Source: Ifrita kowaldi (Eukaryota; Chordata; Aves; Passeriformes; Cinclosomatidae). Taken from it: DNA of 64,000 nucleotides. Made by a program: the position numbers and the translations under genes. Below the pieces are notes generated by a model. It was not told where the DNA came from. It searched no databases and saw only the letters and a list, made by a program, of their open reading frames with translations. Positions 1 through 13,442 of the stretch are shown here, piece after piece. Numbering within the stretch: the first letter of the stretch is position 1; each line of letters opens with the position of its first letter. The stretch lies in assembly GCA_013398055.1 (NCBI GenBank), contig VZRS01014563.1, positions 449,032 through 513,031 on the forward strand, written 5' to 3'.

Positions 1-2338
1 GAGAGCATGATTAATTCTAACACCTCTTTTTAACAAGGCAAGTATGAAGTATAAAGATAGATTTGAAATTTAAAATAATCTATTTGGCTCAGCCCACTAC
101 AACAGACCAGTAGGAATTAGTGGAAATTAGCTATGAAACAAGCCATAAGGTCACAGCTTTTGGGACACATTACAAATTATAAGCCCTCCAACACATCATA
201 AATTATGAGCCACCTATCTGTGGCTAGGACCTGTCAGTGTTGCATCTTTTGAAACCCATTTGTTTAGAAGAAAATAACTTTTTCTCTTCATTTAGCCAGA
301 AACCTGGAATTGTGGTAGCTATCAAAAAGTTACAATATATGTTAGATTTAGTTAAAATATTTAAGTTAATATTCAGTTATCTTCTATTTTGAGCCAAACA
401 GTGATTGATGTCTATCAGTTTCATCAATGCTATTGAGGATTTCCCGATTTTAAGAAGAGCATGCACATTTTTCAGTGCTTTAAGAAAGTCTCAGTAAGAA
501 AACTTACACAAGAAACTTTTAAAAAACTTTGCCAAAAAAGTCAGAATTCTTCCTTCTACTTTTTTATTCATTTCTGCATCAATTCATTAGAGTCTAATCA
601 CGTCAGTGTCTCAATGCATTAATTTTCAGCAATGAAAAGACAGAACTAAAAGTTAACTATAATGCCAGCAGAAGCATTTCACGAAACCTCAAAATTTCAT
701 ATAAGTGTTTTAGGATGAACATTAATAGATGGATTTATTTTCATTCCAAGCCAGGCTGATAGCCATTTAAATAACTTGCACAACACAGAAACCAAGATTT
801 TTAACCAGGTTCCACCCTGAAATTAGAAGACTGACAGTTTTTCTCCTCAGAAAGCTTTCACATAACTGGATAAAACTGTGGAATTATTGTATAATTTTGT
901 GCTCTCATTCCAACACTCCAAGCCAGTGTGAAGTTTGCCAGTGTTGTCCTACTAAACATCTAAGTGCCACTCCAGGAAAGAAAACATTTTACTTCAGCAT
1001 GAGTTGCCTCTGCAGGACTTTCGAGTTTTGCCGTGAATAGCACACTCGCTGTTTCTAAATTGGACTAAATCCACATGTTAAGGACAGCAGGAGCACTAAA
1101 AAGTTAAACCTGTACATCAGAGGAGCTCTATCAGATGACAGACATGCACTTGCAATTTTTGACTCAATTTTAACCTTGCCCTTCTTCATCCAGGCTGACT
1201 GAACAGTACCATGCAGGGAATGCAATTATGGAGGACTAAAATTACAATATAGATTTTAAAATTACCACCAGTGTGGCATTAGCATGTGTTTAAATCTATT
1301 TTATGCACTGTTTTTTATTTCTTGATCTGATAAAACAGGGAAATTTGGAGATTACAAAAGTAGCCAAAGCTAGATAGGGAGCATCCAGAAATCCAGAGAA
1401 AGGGAGGAGCCCTCCCAGAGGCCAGGCTCCTGCTCAGTTTTGTGCTAGACTGATCTGTTCATCTTTCAAGAGATGAGGAAAGAGTAGGAAATTATTTAGT
1501 AATGAAACAGCAGGTCTGAATCTGAAAGAGGTGAAGAGAGATGATAAAAGTTTATATTAGTCCATAAAATTGAGGAACTCCTGTTATTTCTAGATGATAA
1601 GTTTGGCTTAACACACTCAGAGTAAGCACAAACGTGAGAGAGCAACACCTCAGACTGCACCTTCCACGAGCTGGAGATGTGGACGTTCTCAGCCCATGGT
1701 GACAGCAGTCATTGCTCTGAAATTGCATTGACACTTCCCAGTTTTTGCATTCACTTCCTCCTAAAAAGCATAGAACCTGCCATAATCCTGCCCAGAGTAC
1801 TCACATGCTCTCACATGACAGCTTCAAAGCAGGTAACAGATGTCACTGGAGAGTTACAAGAATTTTCTTTAGACATAATCAGTGTAGTAGTGGCTTTCAA
1901 ATGCATTAGTGGCACTTACAGATCATCTACAGCTTTTGGGGTTTAAGATAAACCATTCTGCAGAACACATGCATCTTTTATCCCACCAGCCTGAAGTGTT
2001 GAGATGTATCACACTGAGAATTTACTATGCTTATAAACAGAAGCACAACGTTTAAAAAAGAGTTTACAGTGATCTTTCATCCTGACACTACCTACTGAAA
2101 GTAGCAAAACATTCAGCTCCCCTCTGGTTTTATTTTCACTGCCTGAAATAGGAAGATGACATGGATTTAATGAAATTGCATATGTTCCTATCAAGACACA
2201 ACCCAAGAGAAGAGGGCTGAAAATGAAAAGCTTCAAGTTTTGACAATGGAAATAATGAGGAGACATTCACAAGAGATAAGGAATGAATGATACTGATCTA
2301 CAAAGATTTACAAGTGTGATTTGTCATGTTCTGAACAG
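1..2338. other. AT-rich non-coding stretch
   Basis: No gene, RNA gene or mobile element was recognised. The sequence is AT-rich and unique by eye. Reading frames are short (60-90 codons), overlap on both strands and show no known motif. It may be intergenic or intronic. Confidence 0.6.
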
Positions 2339-2488
2339 GTCTGATTTTATGCCTGTCAAACTCAATGGAAATACTCCCCTGAACTCCACTCTGTTTAGGT
2401 GCAAGCCCTTAATCTATAATCTTAACAAGATCTACAGGCTTGAATTTCAAGCTAGAAATTCTGGACTTGAAATGAGATCACAGTTTAA
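2339..2488 (+). other. Candidate internal exon (unassigned)
   Basis: An acceptor-like sequence (TTGTCATGTTCTGAACAG) is followed by a 150-nt open frame that ends at a GTGAGT donor (GT at 2489-2490). The frame is part of a longer 69-codon ORF and reads, for example, SDFMPVKLNGNTPLNS and later IYRLEFQARNSGLEM. I do not recognise the protein. The last exon base before the donor is A, which is weaker than the usual G, and the polypyrimidine tract is modest. Such combinations are expected several times by chance in a window of this size. Support would need spliced reads or conservation in other birds. Confidence 0.12.
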
Positions 2489-4043
2489 GTGAGTTGTTCT
2501 CCAACTTTCCAAGATATATATTGGCTAGACCATCAGTGCAGTCTTTAGAAAGACATTGAATATTGATTTAAAGATAAGCTGTATTTCAGTCACAAGACTG
2601 AGACAGAAATTCCCATTTCAGATCTACAGAGACACCACAGAGGTCACCAGCTGAACCAGTTCATTCTCCTCTGAGCACTCCTTGAGGCTGTGACTGAAAT
2701 AAAAATGATGATTACACTTCTTAGCTGTTTTCAACAGAGGATTTAAAAAAAAGGAATCAAATCAGCCTTGCCATGAGGTGTTTGGTGCTGTCACTGCTGC
2801 TCTGAGGGAGCACAGATGAATCTCATTTGCAAGGGAAGAGCTGTGTGAGAGCATTGGGCCGGCACTCGCCGTGCGCACACGGGATGACAACTCAAGTGTT
2901 GTGCTCAAAACAAACAGCACCAAAGCCCCGGCACAGCAATAGCTCTCAAGCTCTGCCAACAGTCTGGAATAAAAATAAAATTGTTTCTTCTGTCACACGT
3001 TCCCTTTGATAATCTTTCAAGTGCATTGCAAACATGAATTAATCAGTTCTTGGATCACTCGAGGCACAAAAAGATGGCTTCAGCAGAGACAGGGGAAACA
3101 AGATAAAAGAGTCCTGACTGCTTGTGCTGGAGACATCATCAGCTGCTAATGTAACACTGCCTTACCCCACTTCTCAATGCAAGAGCTTTGGGACAGTCCA
3201 CAAGAAATTAAGGGAAAACCTATTAAAGGATGCTATTTTAGAGATCATCCCACATCAGCCTACATCCTGCATTTATTATCAGCCCAACTCTGCTGCAGCA
3301 GAAACCTTTAGGACCCTTATTATAGGCTCACACAGCTGCACAGGAAGACCAGTAACACATCCTTTGTGCAATGTCATCCTCAGACTTTGCTCAAATTTAT
3401 TATAAAATGCTGCATAGAAATTCTCTTGCTTTGGTCACTAGCTTTACAGGTTCATTACTGCTTCAAAATACCCACACAACTGTATGGCTTCAAACAATTC
3501 CAGTAAAACAAGTGATCTCCTCCTTAGCTTTGTGGCGAATTCTTAGTTTCATAGCTCTAACATGAGTAACAATAATGTGACTTTTCGCTGTTTAACCTTA
3601 GCAAACATATCTTAGCTTTAATGCACCTGTCAAGCCCATGATTTCCTTCATACACAGAATCATTTTAATACAAATTTGCAAAAGACTGTGTCAGACGTTG
3701 AACTGATAATGAGTTAACTTTCCTTTTAAGCAGTGCTGCAGACAGATGTAGACAAGGTCTTGAAGTGCAATTCAAGCAACTACGATTAGTGATGAGAAAC
3801 TGCACAATTTAAGAGAGAGGTGTGACCCACTTCACCAGCACAGCGATCTTAACTGCTGTCAGGAGACTAGAAAAAAGATATCTTTGCAATACTAGATTTC
3901 AGCAGCCCTACAGAAAATATTCTTTTTACTGTGTTATTACTAAACTACTTTTGAATATCTGCGCTAGGGCATGAATTTATGTATTTTTTAAAGTTTCTCA
4001 TTTCTACTGAAAATATGTGTCTTAATTGGGTTTGTTATTGGTA
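2489..4043. other. Non-coding stretch
   Basis: AT-rich unique sequence. The frame at 3124-3405 (93 codons) has no recognisable domain and no convincing splice signals. No repeats or RNA genes were seen. Confidence 0.5.
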
Positions 4044-4212
4044 ATGGACAGTAGGAAGAATAAAGCTTCACTTGATACATTAAGCAGAAAAAGCATATCT
4101 GAAAAAGAAAGGACCATGCAAATTTTACACTGTGCTCTAGTCTACTTCAAAGTTGCAGCACAATATAATTCTAAGGCAAAACAGACGAGTTTTCAAGTTT
4201 CTAATCAGCTGG
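4044..4212 (+). other. Candidate first coding exon (unassigned)
   Basis: An ATG at 4044 has G at -3 and G at +4, a strong Kozak context. It opens a frame of 56 complete codons that runs into a GTAAGT donor after ...CAGCTGGT (donor GT at about 4213-4214). The peptide begins MDSRKNKASLDTLSRK and is rich in Lys and Ser. It contains no domain that I recognise. No promoter, CpG cluster or TATA box is evident just upstream, which argues against a first exon. It could be a chance match. Confidence 0.1.
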
Positions 4213-7200
4213 TGTAAGTATGGGCAGATGGGGTTCTCTCTCATCCCTTGAGTTCTTCAAATGAAGGTTCAACACCTTTATTAAAAAAATCTAAACAAGA
4301 GAATGACTCGACATCCAGATGAAAATATGGAACTCCCAGGGTCATTTAACTTTGGAATTTTGTCTGAATGCAACTGGTCTCAGAAAATCCTTTATTTACA
4401 CATCTCTTACTCCTCACCACCAGTGTCCCACCAGTCTACATTAGAAAGTGTCTCAGCTGGTGGCTTGGGCAATAGAAAGTCACAACAAGCCCCTCCGTTC
4501 TTTTGTAGGGTACTATGAAAAAAGCTTTATAAATCTCATTGACTCAAAAGTTTTAAGTCTATGCACCTGACAAAATGAAATGTTAACTGTATTCATCTTG
4601 ACAAGTGGAAAAATACATATATGCAGCAGTCACATGATCCTAGTAGTTACTATGCTTGCTGCTCAGACAGTATTAATATATAATAAAAAGGATGTTCTGC
4701 CTTATTGATCTTCAGACCACAGCTAAGAGCTCTAATGCTTGAAGCATACCAAAGATGCTTTGCTCTTTTCCTCATTCTCTCCCTTTTTCTTTGGTTATAT
4801 TATGCTAACCTCTGCAAAGTGGTTTTTATTACTTGATATGTTGTTGGTCTTTTCACCTTGAAATTGTTGACAGGAGAATAGAATGCTCTGTGTTGTATTT
4901 TTAATCTCTATTCAAATATACATCTTGCTGTTTTTCACCCTGTCAAGTTAATCCCTTGGAAGTATCATGAAATAGCAGTGAGGTATAAAACTGTAGGACT
5001 GCTCAGTGTGGGACAGAGCTCAAACATGCCAGGCATCTGCACAGAAGCCTTGTCTCTACCTCAGAATGGGCAAAGAATTCCTTTGGGCTTTTTGTTTGTC
5101 ATCTTAAACTGAAAGCTGTCTGGGAGATAAGGTGACTGGAAATAGAAAGCCTTGCATATGAAGCAGCCTCCCTTTGTGCTTTCCAGGATCAAGTGGAGTT
5201 TTTTTGTTTGCCTGCTTTTATTGTAGGTTTCTTTACTCACTTCACAGCTATTGCTCTCTAGGATTTTAATTATAAGCTGTATAGAGCCTAATATTCCTTT
5301 TTCTGTGCTTTTACTACTTCTCACTCGTGTTCTGAAATGTTCATAACCATCTTATTACAAGAGAGATGACAAAAAAGCCTTTGAAAGGGCTGGCACACAG
5401 AGCAGATTCTATCACAGGGCAGCGATCAGCTGCTCTATTCCCACCAGCACACGCTCGGGAGATCAAAGGGAGCGTTAGGATTGTGATTCCTCCATGGATC
5501 CATAGGCAGGAGCAGATGAAGGTCACTCTTTCATGAGACATGGAGAGGATACCATCACACTGTAATTCATTCAAATCACATACAGAATTTGCTGTGAGGA
5601 TTTCCTCACTGCAAAGCAAGGAGATTCTTCTCAGATCTGTGAGGGGCATTGTGCCTTTTGATGTACCGGGTTTGAAGGGCAAGTGGAGGAGATCCTGTCG
5701 AAGAAAATGAATTGCTTTGGTTTCCACAGCCACCCTCACCCTTCTGTAAAATGCAGGGAACTTGCTTAGATGTAACAAAGCCACATTAATCAAAGTTTCA
5801 TAAAGTGTAAATCAGGAAACAAAGAAAGATACTTTAGTTTCTTGTTTAAGATTGTTCATCACTGGCGCTACATTATTTATTTTTGTTCATGTTATTTTAA
5901 GTTGGATGCAATCTATGCCAAAAATACAAGCTGTAACTTCAAAATACTAAGCTTGAAAAGGGAGTCTTGAATTTTTAATGAACTTTCCCCCTTGCTCTCC
6001 TGGACACACTACTTAAGTTGGGTTCTCAGGGAAAAGGGAGCTATTCACAAATGTCTCTCCCACATAATGGAATTCACAGTGAACTAGATTAAGCAGCCAT
6101 GTGGCAAAAGTAACAAAAACAGTAAAAAATCCCAAACAAGTCCTAATCTAGAAATATCAGAATTCTTGCTGTGCACTCTCAGCCACGACCTGAGCCTTTC
6201 AAGACACTGAGAGTCCTACATCACCTGAACTCAAATTCCACTTCAGTAGTTTCCTATTGACTGATGTGAAAGGTTCAGCAAGACCAGTTTTAACACAATG
6301 ATAATTTCTATGTCCTTTGAATCAGGACCAAGATTTTGCAATGGTTGAAGCAATCCTGCAGCTATTGTCTCCATTTGAAGCTGATGTTAAAAAAAAAGAC
6401 AAAAGTTGAACTATTCAAATGGATTTTCTCCTTGATTTTGACTACAGGCTGTCACTCTGTTCTGCTCTTCAAGGAAGAGCAGTAGGATAAAATTGAAGTT
6501 GAATTAGCAGCAGGTATTATGTGCTAATTCAATCACACTGGTATTAACTGGACTATTGGAATATATTTTATGTTAGGTTTTAATCCATTCCCGTGACACA
6601 TTTTAATGCTTCATTCTCTCATTTGCTGGCATAATATTTTCATGCATTCACATTCAATAAAACACTAAAATCTAGAGAGAACCAGCAGCCTAAGGGTTAA
6701 AGTACATGCTGGGGTACAAGCATTGAAATCCTTCTCCAGGAGATAATTAGCTGGGCTTCTGGAATAAAACCACAGTAGTGTTCCTACTGACACAGAGATT
6801 GGCTCACAATGAGAAAAATGATGGACCAAGTTTGGCTCAAATTGCCTCCAATTCCTCAGCCAACCAAGCGATATTAGCATTTTCCTATGATATCTAAATT
6901 AAAGGAAGAAATGTTTTGGACTGCATGTTTTAAATGAACCCACAGGGAAGGTCATGGGGATGCTCCATCTGTGCTATCTTCATCTAAGCAACCATTCACA
7001 TCTATCATATACCAGGCAATTAGAATTGCTATTAGGTTTTCATTCCCTTTTGAATGATCTACAGCTGTTAAAATGCAGCCCTTTTGAGGGAATATGCTGA
7101 TTTGATTAAGGTTTTGTCAGAAAAACATTCCTTAGCTCTACATCTTAGGAAGGTACAAACAGGAATTTCCAGGCAGCCAACAGAACAAAATTCAGAACAG

Positions 7201-7974
7201 TTCAGTAAAAACTCTCCAAGTTTTCTTTTCCAGCTGGATATTCAGAGTCTATATTGATTGCTTAAGGCAAAAAAAATTTTAAAAATCTTTAGAACTTGGG
7301 GTCATAACAGCATGCCAAAGCAAAACCAATAAATTCTCAAACGCTTTCCTGAGAAAATTATTTCCCATGAAAACTCATGTTAAAAGTACTTTGACCTGAG
7401 CTTTAAAATTTACAATCAAATGCTCTTTGCTGAATCTTGTGCAAAGTTACACTTCCCACTGCCAGCAATTATGAGAAAAACTTAAAATATGCTTGTTTTA
7501 TTTAAACCTTAAGGTTAAATATGCGTCACGAACACAGAAATTGAAGATCAGGACTCTGCTTAAGCCTGACATCACTTCTGTTGAGTAAATAAAACTTTCA
7601 CTGCTGTCTTGGTTATAACTGTGTTCCCATTCCCAGACAGATAAAAATATTTATGGTTTTACAAAACGTGTTGTACCGCCAGCTCTGTTTATTGCTATAC
7701 CAAGCATGGATGATGCATTAAGATTGTATAGGATGAACACCTACAGAAATTTAAAAAGACAAATTCAGGCAATACAGCAAAAGTGAAGTTGCGGTTAGAA
7801 TGCAATTTAGAATAATCAGTCTTCTCCTCCAGATAAATATTTTAGTTACCAAAGCTGGGATCTCACTTTGAAATTCTAGTGGTCAGTCAACAATCCTTTC
7901 ATTAATTGTCCATTAGAAATATTATTTCCAATTTGCCACAATAGAGACATTCTGAAAGAACCTATTTATTCCAG
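4213..7974. other. Non-coding stretch
   Basis: AT-rich sequence. The minus-strand frame at 5341-5793 (150 codons) is the second longest in the window but has no known motif, no biased composition and no flanking splice or promoter signal. I treat it as a chance ORF. No repeats were recognised. Confidence 0.5.
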
Positions 7975-8009
7975 ATGGCCAGAATGAACGATCTGAGGAA
8001 CATTTTCAG
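7975..8009 (+). other. Candidate 35-nt exon with ideal donor
   Basis: The acceptor-like CCTATTTATTCCAG ends at 7974. The donor TTCAG|GTGAGT begins at 8010 and matches the consensus CAG|GTRAGT exactly. The 35 nt between them are open in two frames. One starts at once with ATG (MARMNDLRNIF). The other reads GQNERSEEHFQ and ends on a codon boundary. The frame cannot be chosen without the neighbouring exons. No protein family is recognised. The close pairing of an acceptor with a perfect donor makes it one of the better splice candidates here, but chance is still possible. Confidence 0.2.
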
Positions 8010-10791
8010 GTGAGTTGTCATTCACCTGTGTTCTACTGTCCTCAAGCTTTGGTTCCACCTTGCAGCCGCCTTCAAAAATGGATGAAGGTAACACTGGAGC
8101 AGAGAAGGATGGGCATTCAGGAAGTTGTGGAAGAGTTTTAGGAGGAAAAAAAAAATAGAAGTTGCTACACTGGTTTGCATTGCCACAAGAGGCAGAGAGG
8201 CTTTTTTACTGATCCCAGAATATATCCTGAAACAGGAAAAAGGTGTAACAGTCCTGTGCTCATCTTCTACAATGCAAGTCACCTTTGCGCTTCCATTGGG
8301 TGACAATGATCTGATTTTTCGTGGGGTTTGCACTGTGCTTTTGTTTTAGTACTCTGCAAAGACATTGTATTTTCTGGGAGAAAGAGGAGTAAACCCCTGC
8401 ACAATATCAGGTTAGGGCTGTGTTATGCAATTATGCAATGGTGCTAGTGGGTCATCTCATCGTAAGAAGAGGTTTCTTGTCCACAGCCCCCACACTTCCA
8501 ATGCCTTCTGGGCAATTCAGATTCTTGTAATTTACGTAAGAAAGATTCCATTTCCTAGCTAGAAAGGCTAATGTACATTTTTGCTTCATCACTGAAAACA
8601 GCTTTCAACACAAGCCCAAGCCAGTCCACTTCAGAAAGCGTTTCCCCCTCCCAGTTCTCATCACCTGAACCCCAGGCACCTCAGCTGCTTACAGAGCAAA
8701 GCAAACACTCTGTCCATGGCACCAGGGTGAACTGGGAATGAAATGTTCACCATTTTTCACTCTGTTTCACACAGATCTCCTTCAAAACTTCAGAGCAGTG
8801 CAAGTTGATCTGGATTTTGGCATCCCAAGAGTGGAATAACAAACCTGAAGAAGACCTCTGCAGTGCTGCAGTTGCAAATCCTTCTCCAGGCAGGAAAAAA
8901 AAGATGGGTAGAATGAGGAGGAAGAAACCAGTCCCTACAAAATGAGGTGTCACAGCACAAGTCTCTGCCTTGCCTGTCAGAGGCAGAGCTGTGAGAGCCA
9001 TCAGCAGCCCTGCAGAGCTCAAGCTCTCTCAGATCAAGCTCTTGAGAGAGCTCAGGAACCCAATTCTTATCTACCTCAGCTCAGAGGCTGCAGTCACCCC
9101 TTTGTGGAGTCTCCTTGCCCCTACCAGCCCTCTGGCATTACAGAAAAACACTTCCTTATTCTCCAGGGTAACCCCAGTGCTGGCACTAAGGGGGTGTCAC
9201 ACCTTATGTGGTAAGAACTGCAAAGAAACTCTAGAACAAGGGATAAAGAGTTTGCAAAAGTTATCTTTGATCATCCTTTCTATTAAAGGTGTTTTCGCAC
9301 TCTCTGAATTATTCTGTACACAGTGATGCATCTTTTAGCATAGAGCAGCAATGGTCATCAATTTTTGTAGCTCTATAAAACAAGAATTGTCTGTCCCCCA
9401 GATTAATTTGTACAACAGTGTAGGAATAAAGCTCTCTGCAGCGAACATGGTTACCTGTATTGCAAAAGGCAGCTCAAAAAATGAGCCGTGAATTGGCATT
9501 CAGATGTACTGGAGGAAGCATTACCAAAATGAGAGTAGACAAAACAGCACCTATGCTAATACATGACACAAAGAATATTACACAAAAATTCTTTTAAAAT
9601 AAAATATGTAGTTCAACCATTTCTTACTGAAAAGAAAGAAAAGAAACATTTTTCTAGAATTATAGGGAAAGAAGACAAATACGGGTATTTACAGCTTTTT
9701 GTCAGTTGCAATACTAGGAAAATTTTCTAAAATATAAAATTAACCTACTGTATTCCTGCCCTTCACCCTAAAGCTTAAAGCACTTTTTGTTACATTCCAT
9801 GTGTGTTCAAGGCACACGCTGCCAACTTCAAATGATCAAACAAACTTAACAAAAAAATAATTCCATTGTCAGAATGTGCTCTTCCAGTCACAGTAAACTT
9901 GAGGGTTTTGCTTGACTGATGAAAGAGTACAAAGGAGAGAGAAACCAGCCACACACCATGAAAAGGAAAATGAGGAAGCCCAGATATAGAGGAACCACAA
10001 TGTATAGATGGGGTCTAAAAACTGATGCATGAGAAATTCACAGGACTAAATACAATAGCACTAATGCAATGTACATATTCCAGCTCCCATAACATCAGTA
10101 CGAGTCATCCCAAACTCTGGAAGGCAAGGAGACCACAAGAAGTGAAGAACAGAAAGAAAACTTGAGGCAAAGATGACAGCGAGAAAACTCAAAGCCTGTC
10201 TCCACTCCAAACGCATCAGCTGAACAAAGGCAGGTAATGACAGCTAAAGGGGGTGCAAACAGAAATCTCATGTCAGCACGTATCACCTCAACCACTTTTT
10301 CAGACTCAACTGTTTGACAAGCTTTGAAATAAGCTGGGTAACTATAAACATGAGTATCAATGAAAATGTAACCAAAGAGAAAAAACACTGCTACATTACA
10401 GTTTTCAAGAGGCATCTGAACACTTCCAGCCTATTCATACTCCGAAAAGAAAGGATTGTCAATGCGTGTTTTGATTTTTCAGAAGAATCACAGTGATAGG
10501 TTCACACACTTCATTGCATTTTAAATTACTGAGCACCATAAGCATATAGAATCCTGCTTGCTCTAAACAAATACAGGCACAGGCAAGTCAGAGAGATATT
10601 TCTCTGTAGTTCACCTTTGTTATTTTTACTAAGGCTAAACCTGGAGAGCTGCTCTTGCTCCTATTTCCCTTCAAGAAATATTAACACCCTGAATAACAGT
10701 GACCAAAACAAATAAAACTCAGCTAAATTAAAGTGAGTAAGTCAGCAAAAGTGACTCTGTGCGTCTGTAAAACTCCAGTATCTGTCATCAC
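8010..10791. other. Non-coding stretch
   Basis: Unique AT-rich sequence with a small imperfect hairpin near 9022-9052 and no recognisable gene. The overlapping frames at 8747-9326 lie on both strands and look like chance ORFs. Confidence 0.5.
9022..9052. repeat. Short inverted repeat (10-bp arms)
   Basis: AGCTCTCTCA at 9022-9031 is the exact reverse complement of TGAGAGAGCT at 9043-9052, with an 11-nt spacer. The surrounding sequence is rich in CTC and GAG, so it may be a by-product of low complexity. Confidence 0.6.
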
Positions 10792-13320
10792 AGGTGACTC
10801 AGCAGAAGATCGATGCTCTCACTGCAGAGCCCTGGGATTTCACAGCTTAGCCCGTACTGAGACTTCACAGGAACAGTTTCACATCACCAATTACAAACAG
10901 GTACAAAGGGAAGGTGAGAGACAGGACACGACTGCAAAGATGCTGGTAGGAGTTGTTTATGAGCGCTGTAAACTACATGGGGAAACATTGCCCTTCTACA
11001 GCAGAGGAAGGTAATTTTCAAACAAGACAATGGAGATGATATCATAAGTCATAGGGTGCTATTCACATATCTATTAATCATGTCACAGAACATGCCCTGG
11101 TGTCCCATTGTCCCTGTTGAAGTGGCAGGGATAACCTTCCAAGGATGACTACACCTGTTAGAGACTCAGTAGATGGCCAAAGCAACAAACCTTTCACTCT
11201 GTGTGCTGTTGGTCAGGGTATGATAATTACTGAACACCTAAATTATGTGCCCAAACCACAGCATAGCTGGTGACAAGGGCCAGATCAAGAGTAATTCCTA
11301 ACTTGTTGAATATATGAAAGTAATTACATTCAGTCATTGGGAACAGCAATCAGGATGCTCTATCACCTCCCAGGGAGAAGTGGATCCCATTTAGGATTTG
11401 ATGACAAGGCTGGTGCAGTTGCTGTTGGACCCTGGCATTTCATTTCAAGGTTCATTCCCCAAGTCTAGAAAGAAAAACTTCTGGCTGTTCTCTAACCACA
11501 ACAGGACTGGCTCTAGGTTTACCCCTTTCGGCACATTCCCTCTGGCTTTGCATGCCACCTTTATGCAGGATGGCAGTGGGATTTCCAGAAGGCTGTACCT
11601 GCTAAAGGGCCAGGATCCTGCATCCATAAAACAATTGCTATGGGCACAAAACTGCCTAGGCCCGAAAACCAGCGGTGTTGGGGGAATCAGCAGCACACGG
11701 GAAGATAGCAAGCTATAAAATTTGTCCCTCTTCTCACAAGCTCTTTCTTCCTTGACTACGGGAAGATAAAAGGCTTGTTTGCAAGTTAAAGATGCCTTTT
11801 TCATTTCTCAAATCTGTTCCACTTGCAACACCTTCAGTTTATATTTAAACAAAACATTCACTCCTGTTAGACTACAGACATCTGTTCTGAGGTGTTGAGG
11901 GTGTACCAAGGGCACAGGCATCACCAGCCTTTCCAAAAGCATGTTCTTAATCGCACACTTAATGACTGGTAAAAGTACAGAATTGATGCATAAACAAGCA
12001 GCTGCTTCATCTATCTGGAACCTATTAAATTATTGCAATCAGAGAAGTCATCTGCTCTGCCAATCCTTGTGCTGAAAGCACAAAACTACAAGTGCAAGCC
12101 AATAGTACCACCAGTGTTCACGTGCAAGGAACACCGGAGGAGGTTATGAATGGAAAGATTTCAGTAAGGGCTGCTCAAACAGAACTGTTCTGTCTCACAA
12201 GCCTAATCCAAGGGTCTTTTCCTTCACATCTACAGTAAGGAACGCAGCAAATTTTGCTTTTAATTGAAGATTGGCAGAGATAAGTCTCTAGGGGGAAGAA
12301 TCATGCACAACCAATTAACTAAGTTAATATAATAAAAATTCATATTGAGGAGAGAAGAATTAATAGTCACCAACTCTCAGGTGAATGCCCTGCTATGAAG
12401 CCAAAGTGGCTCTACCTCTCAACCTTACCACAGCAGTCAAATCCTCAGCAAAATTGCACAGATCACATTTCCTGTCTCTTAAAGAGGGCCTGAATTAGGG
12501 CAGCATCAGTATGTGGTATAGGCATGATGAAGTGTGTGCACAGAGGGAAGGAAGTTCCAGTGTCTGAGAGCAAATGCTTATCTCTATTTTTAAAAGTAAT
12601 TTGGTAATGCAATAGTGAATTCCACAGCTAGGTGCTGATAATTTAGACATAATCTACCTCAGGCAATAGAGCAAGGCTGAGAAGTGACCTTCTCCATGCC
12701 AGTCAGCCCCAATTATGCTTTGTGTGAAAATGTTTTCTCACCTGTATATCTGAAATACAGATACATTCCTTTTTGCAGCATTCACTGTAAAACCAGAGAG
12801 GAGGCTGAAATCAAGTCCTGATGCCAAGGGACATTTTGAAACAGAACCTCAAAGTCATAAAAGTAGAAAGATGCAAATATAAGAAGTTTGATTAAATGTT
12901 CAGTGAGTAACTTTAGAAGGATGAGAGAGGGAAAAAGCTCATTTGTTTCCATATTAGATGAAGAGGGAAAATCATAATCCATTGGCACCAGACTATGTAT
13001 CACACAGACAAAAGAACTGTACTTGCACAGGCTAAAGGACACCAGTCTTTCCGTAGGAAAGATCCATTTGTCATATCTAATCCAATTTTTGCTTCTGAAA
13101 AAGACAGTCAAGAGGGCACTGTCAAGGTGTTTTGGCACAGTGATTGATATATCCTGACAGCAGCTGCTCAGCCTGGAAGATGTGGCCTCCCAGAGCACAA
13201 GGATCCAGCCTTCCCACCAGCTGCCACATGCTTCCTTCTCATATGAAAGATCCTTGAATTAGTGTAAATAAGCCAATCTGTTGTTAAACTGACAGAGTCA
13301 AGTGTCTCTTTTGACTCAAG
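10792..13320. other. Non-coding stretch with weak exon-like frame
   Basis: A + frame from about 10792 to 11011 lies between a CATCACAG acceptor-like site and AAG|GTAATT, a poor donor. It is noted but not called. The overlapping frames at 11398-11804 lie on opposite strands and carry no known motif. No repeats were recognised. Confidence 0.45.
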
Positions 13321-13442
13321 TTTCATCGGAAAAATTGGCAGGTTGGAAGCAACAAGGACATCCTGGGGTTCCTGTTGAGGAACAGTCCCGGCTGGTCAGT
13401 GCGTGTGACATGGTGAATAAAGAGCACGGCTGGGATCAAGCT
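13321..13442 (+). other. Candidate internal exon (unassigned)
   Basis: A pyrimidine-rich acceptor (GTGTCTCTTTTGACTCAAG) ends at 13320 and a GTAAGT donor begins at 13443. The 122-nt interval is open in one frame, completing a codon with two bases and then giving 40 full codons (SSEKLAGWKQQGHPGVPVEE, then QSRLVSACDMVNKEHGWDQA). It has several CpGs and mixed codon use and is less AT-rich than its flanks. I cannot name a family for this peptide. Having both splice sites, a normal exon length and an open frame makes it one of the best coding candidates in the window. A non-coding exon or a coincidence would look similar. Confidence 0.22.

Noticed and set aside
5341..5793. 150-codon minus-strand ORF
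   Set aside because: Same reasoning. The composition is ordinary for translated non-coding DNA and nothing is recognisable.
10792..11011. Exon-like + frame
   Set aside because: The donor AAG|GTAATT is poor and the acceptor has a weak pyrimidine tract.
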